Assembly: GCF_003977595.1 (NCBI RefSeq) | Contig: NZ_RYYR01000004.1 | Coordinates: 62,001-126,000 of the forward strand | Direction of reading: 5' to 3' | DNA: 64,000 nt | From: Lysinibacillus antri | GTDB lineage: Bacteria; Bacillota; Bacilli; Bacillales_A; Planococcaceae | Shown here: one piece after another, positions 63,664 through 64,000 of the stretch | How the letters are laid out: each line of letters starts with the position of its first letter | Numbering within the stretch: the first letter of the stretch is position 1 | Notes under the pieces: generated by a model | Database searches by the model: none | Told to the model about the DNA's origin: nothing | Seen by the model: the letters and a program-made list of their open reading frames with translations, nothing else | Position numbers and translations under genes: made by a program

Positions 63664-64000
63664 TATTTTTCACTCAATTTAGGCACTAAATCGTAGTTTA
63701 ATATAAAATAGTTGAAATCTTTTAATTGTATGGTATTGTAAAAACATAAATTAATATTGTATTAAATAAGTGCTCAAAATTTTGAGATAATAGGGAAATT
63801 AGTGAAATTCTAATGCAGCCCCCGCTACTGTAATAACGGATGAAATCACAAAACGTCACTGTCGAAAGATGGGAAGATGTGAGAGTAAAGTGAAGTTTAA
63901 GCCAGGAGACCTGCTTATTTAAGCATACTAACTTTTCGGTGGGAGAAGTGTAGGTGAAATTGAGATATTCAATATGGTAAATCGTGCGTTATTTTTTTGA
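63664..64000. other. Leader region downstream of topB
   Basis: The first 100 bp are AT-rich without gene; then a cobalamin riboswitch and its expression platform reach the window end. The controlled gene is outside the window. Confidence 0.7.
63764..63919 (+). ncRNA. Cobalamin (AdoCbl) riboswitch
   Basis: The conserved core is clear: gggaaattagtgaaattc, taatgcagcccccgctactg, cgtcactgtc, gatgggaagatg, and the B12 box gccaggagacctgc (63901-63914). P1 is AAATAAG (63764-63770) with CTTATTT (63913-63919). Downstream, acttttc / gagaagt may form a switching hairpin. The target gene should be B12 uptake or a B12-linked enzyme beyond the window. Confidence 0.93.

Noticed and set aside
1-64000. tRNA or rRNA genes, prophage or complete insertion sequences
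   Set aside because: None was recognised on either strand; only an IS200/IS605-like end and small repeats were found.

Overview
The window is low-GC DNA with strong GGAGG-type ribosome sites, frequent TTG/GTG starts, sigma-A type promoters, CcpA-type cre sites and B. subtilis-like gene pairs (YpeP/YpeQ-type pair, YkuS, YfmR, CvfC/YpgR, DynA). This points to a spore-former-type Bacillota of the order Bacillales, most likely a Lysinibacillus/Solibacillus-like member of the Planococcaceae. The family placement is inference; no rRNA gene is present to confirm it.

Layout. 1-1.6 kb: 3' end of a DinG/XPD-type helicase. 1.7-14.3 kb: a large MalT/SARP-like regulator, an array of hairpins and GC-rich repeat units, then a nine-gene operon: a LivK/G/F/H/M-type ABC importer followed by a KAS III-like enzyme, an alpha/beta hydrolase, an SDR and an acyl-CoA ligase. 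It reads as a catabolic unit for an unknown carboxylic acid. 14.5-22 kb: CheX-like protein, a Fur-box promoter with a repeat element and a 27-aa membrane peptide, double-headed dynamin DynA, a sulfurtransferase, an MBL hydrolase and a secreted protein. 22.4-34.8 kb: malic enzyme, oligoendopeptidase F, NADP-glutamate dehydrogenase, a YqxD-like protein with an apparent ATT start coupled to D-serine dehydratase, a YisP-like prenyl synthase homologue, a DEDDh exonuclease, type II pantothenate kinase, RNase HI, a zinc-finger protein and an SRPBCC protein. Three copies of a ~150-bp structured repeat lie between these genes.

34.8-51.9 kb: SEC-C protein, two transport/regulator genes, a stand-alone CoaB-like protein, VOC protein, a methyltransferase behind a leader terminator, a small membrane protein, an orphan IS200/IS605-type structured end, a divergent PurC, a membrane-anchored PstS-like protein, cold-shock protein, formate-THF ligase, AlkD-like protein, a chemoreceptor remnant, a DoxX-like gene with an apparent CTG start, HD hydrolase, YkuS, AhpD-like protein, YfmR and CvfC. 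52.4-59.8 kb: a cre-controlled operon with an Rbs-type importer, MtnK, MtnA, a DeoR regulator and a FucA-type aldolase. This is the gene set expected for the dihydroxyacetone-phosphate shunt that salvages 5-methylthioribose/5-deoxyribose, here with its own importer. 60-64 kb: an EamA transporter, a membrane-anchored protein, topoisomerase III, and a cobalamin riboswitch whose target gene lies beyond the window.

The most noteworthy items are the importer-linked DHAP-shunt operon, the Liv-type catabolic operon with an unusual KAS III-like enzyme (Cys-His-His), the three-copy covarying hairpin element, the orphan omega-RNA-like element beside purC, and two genes whose only plausible starts are ATT and CTG.
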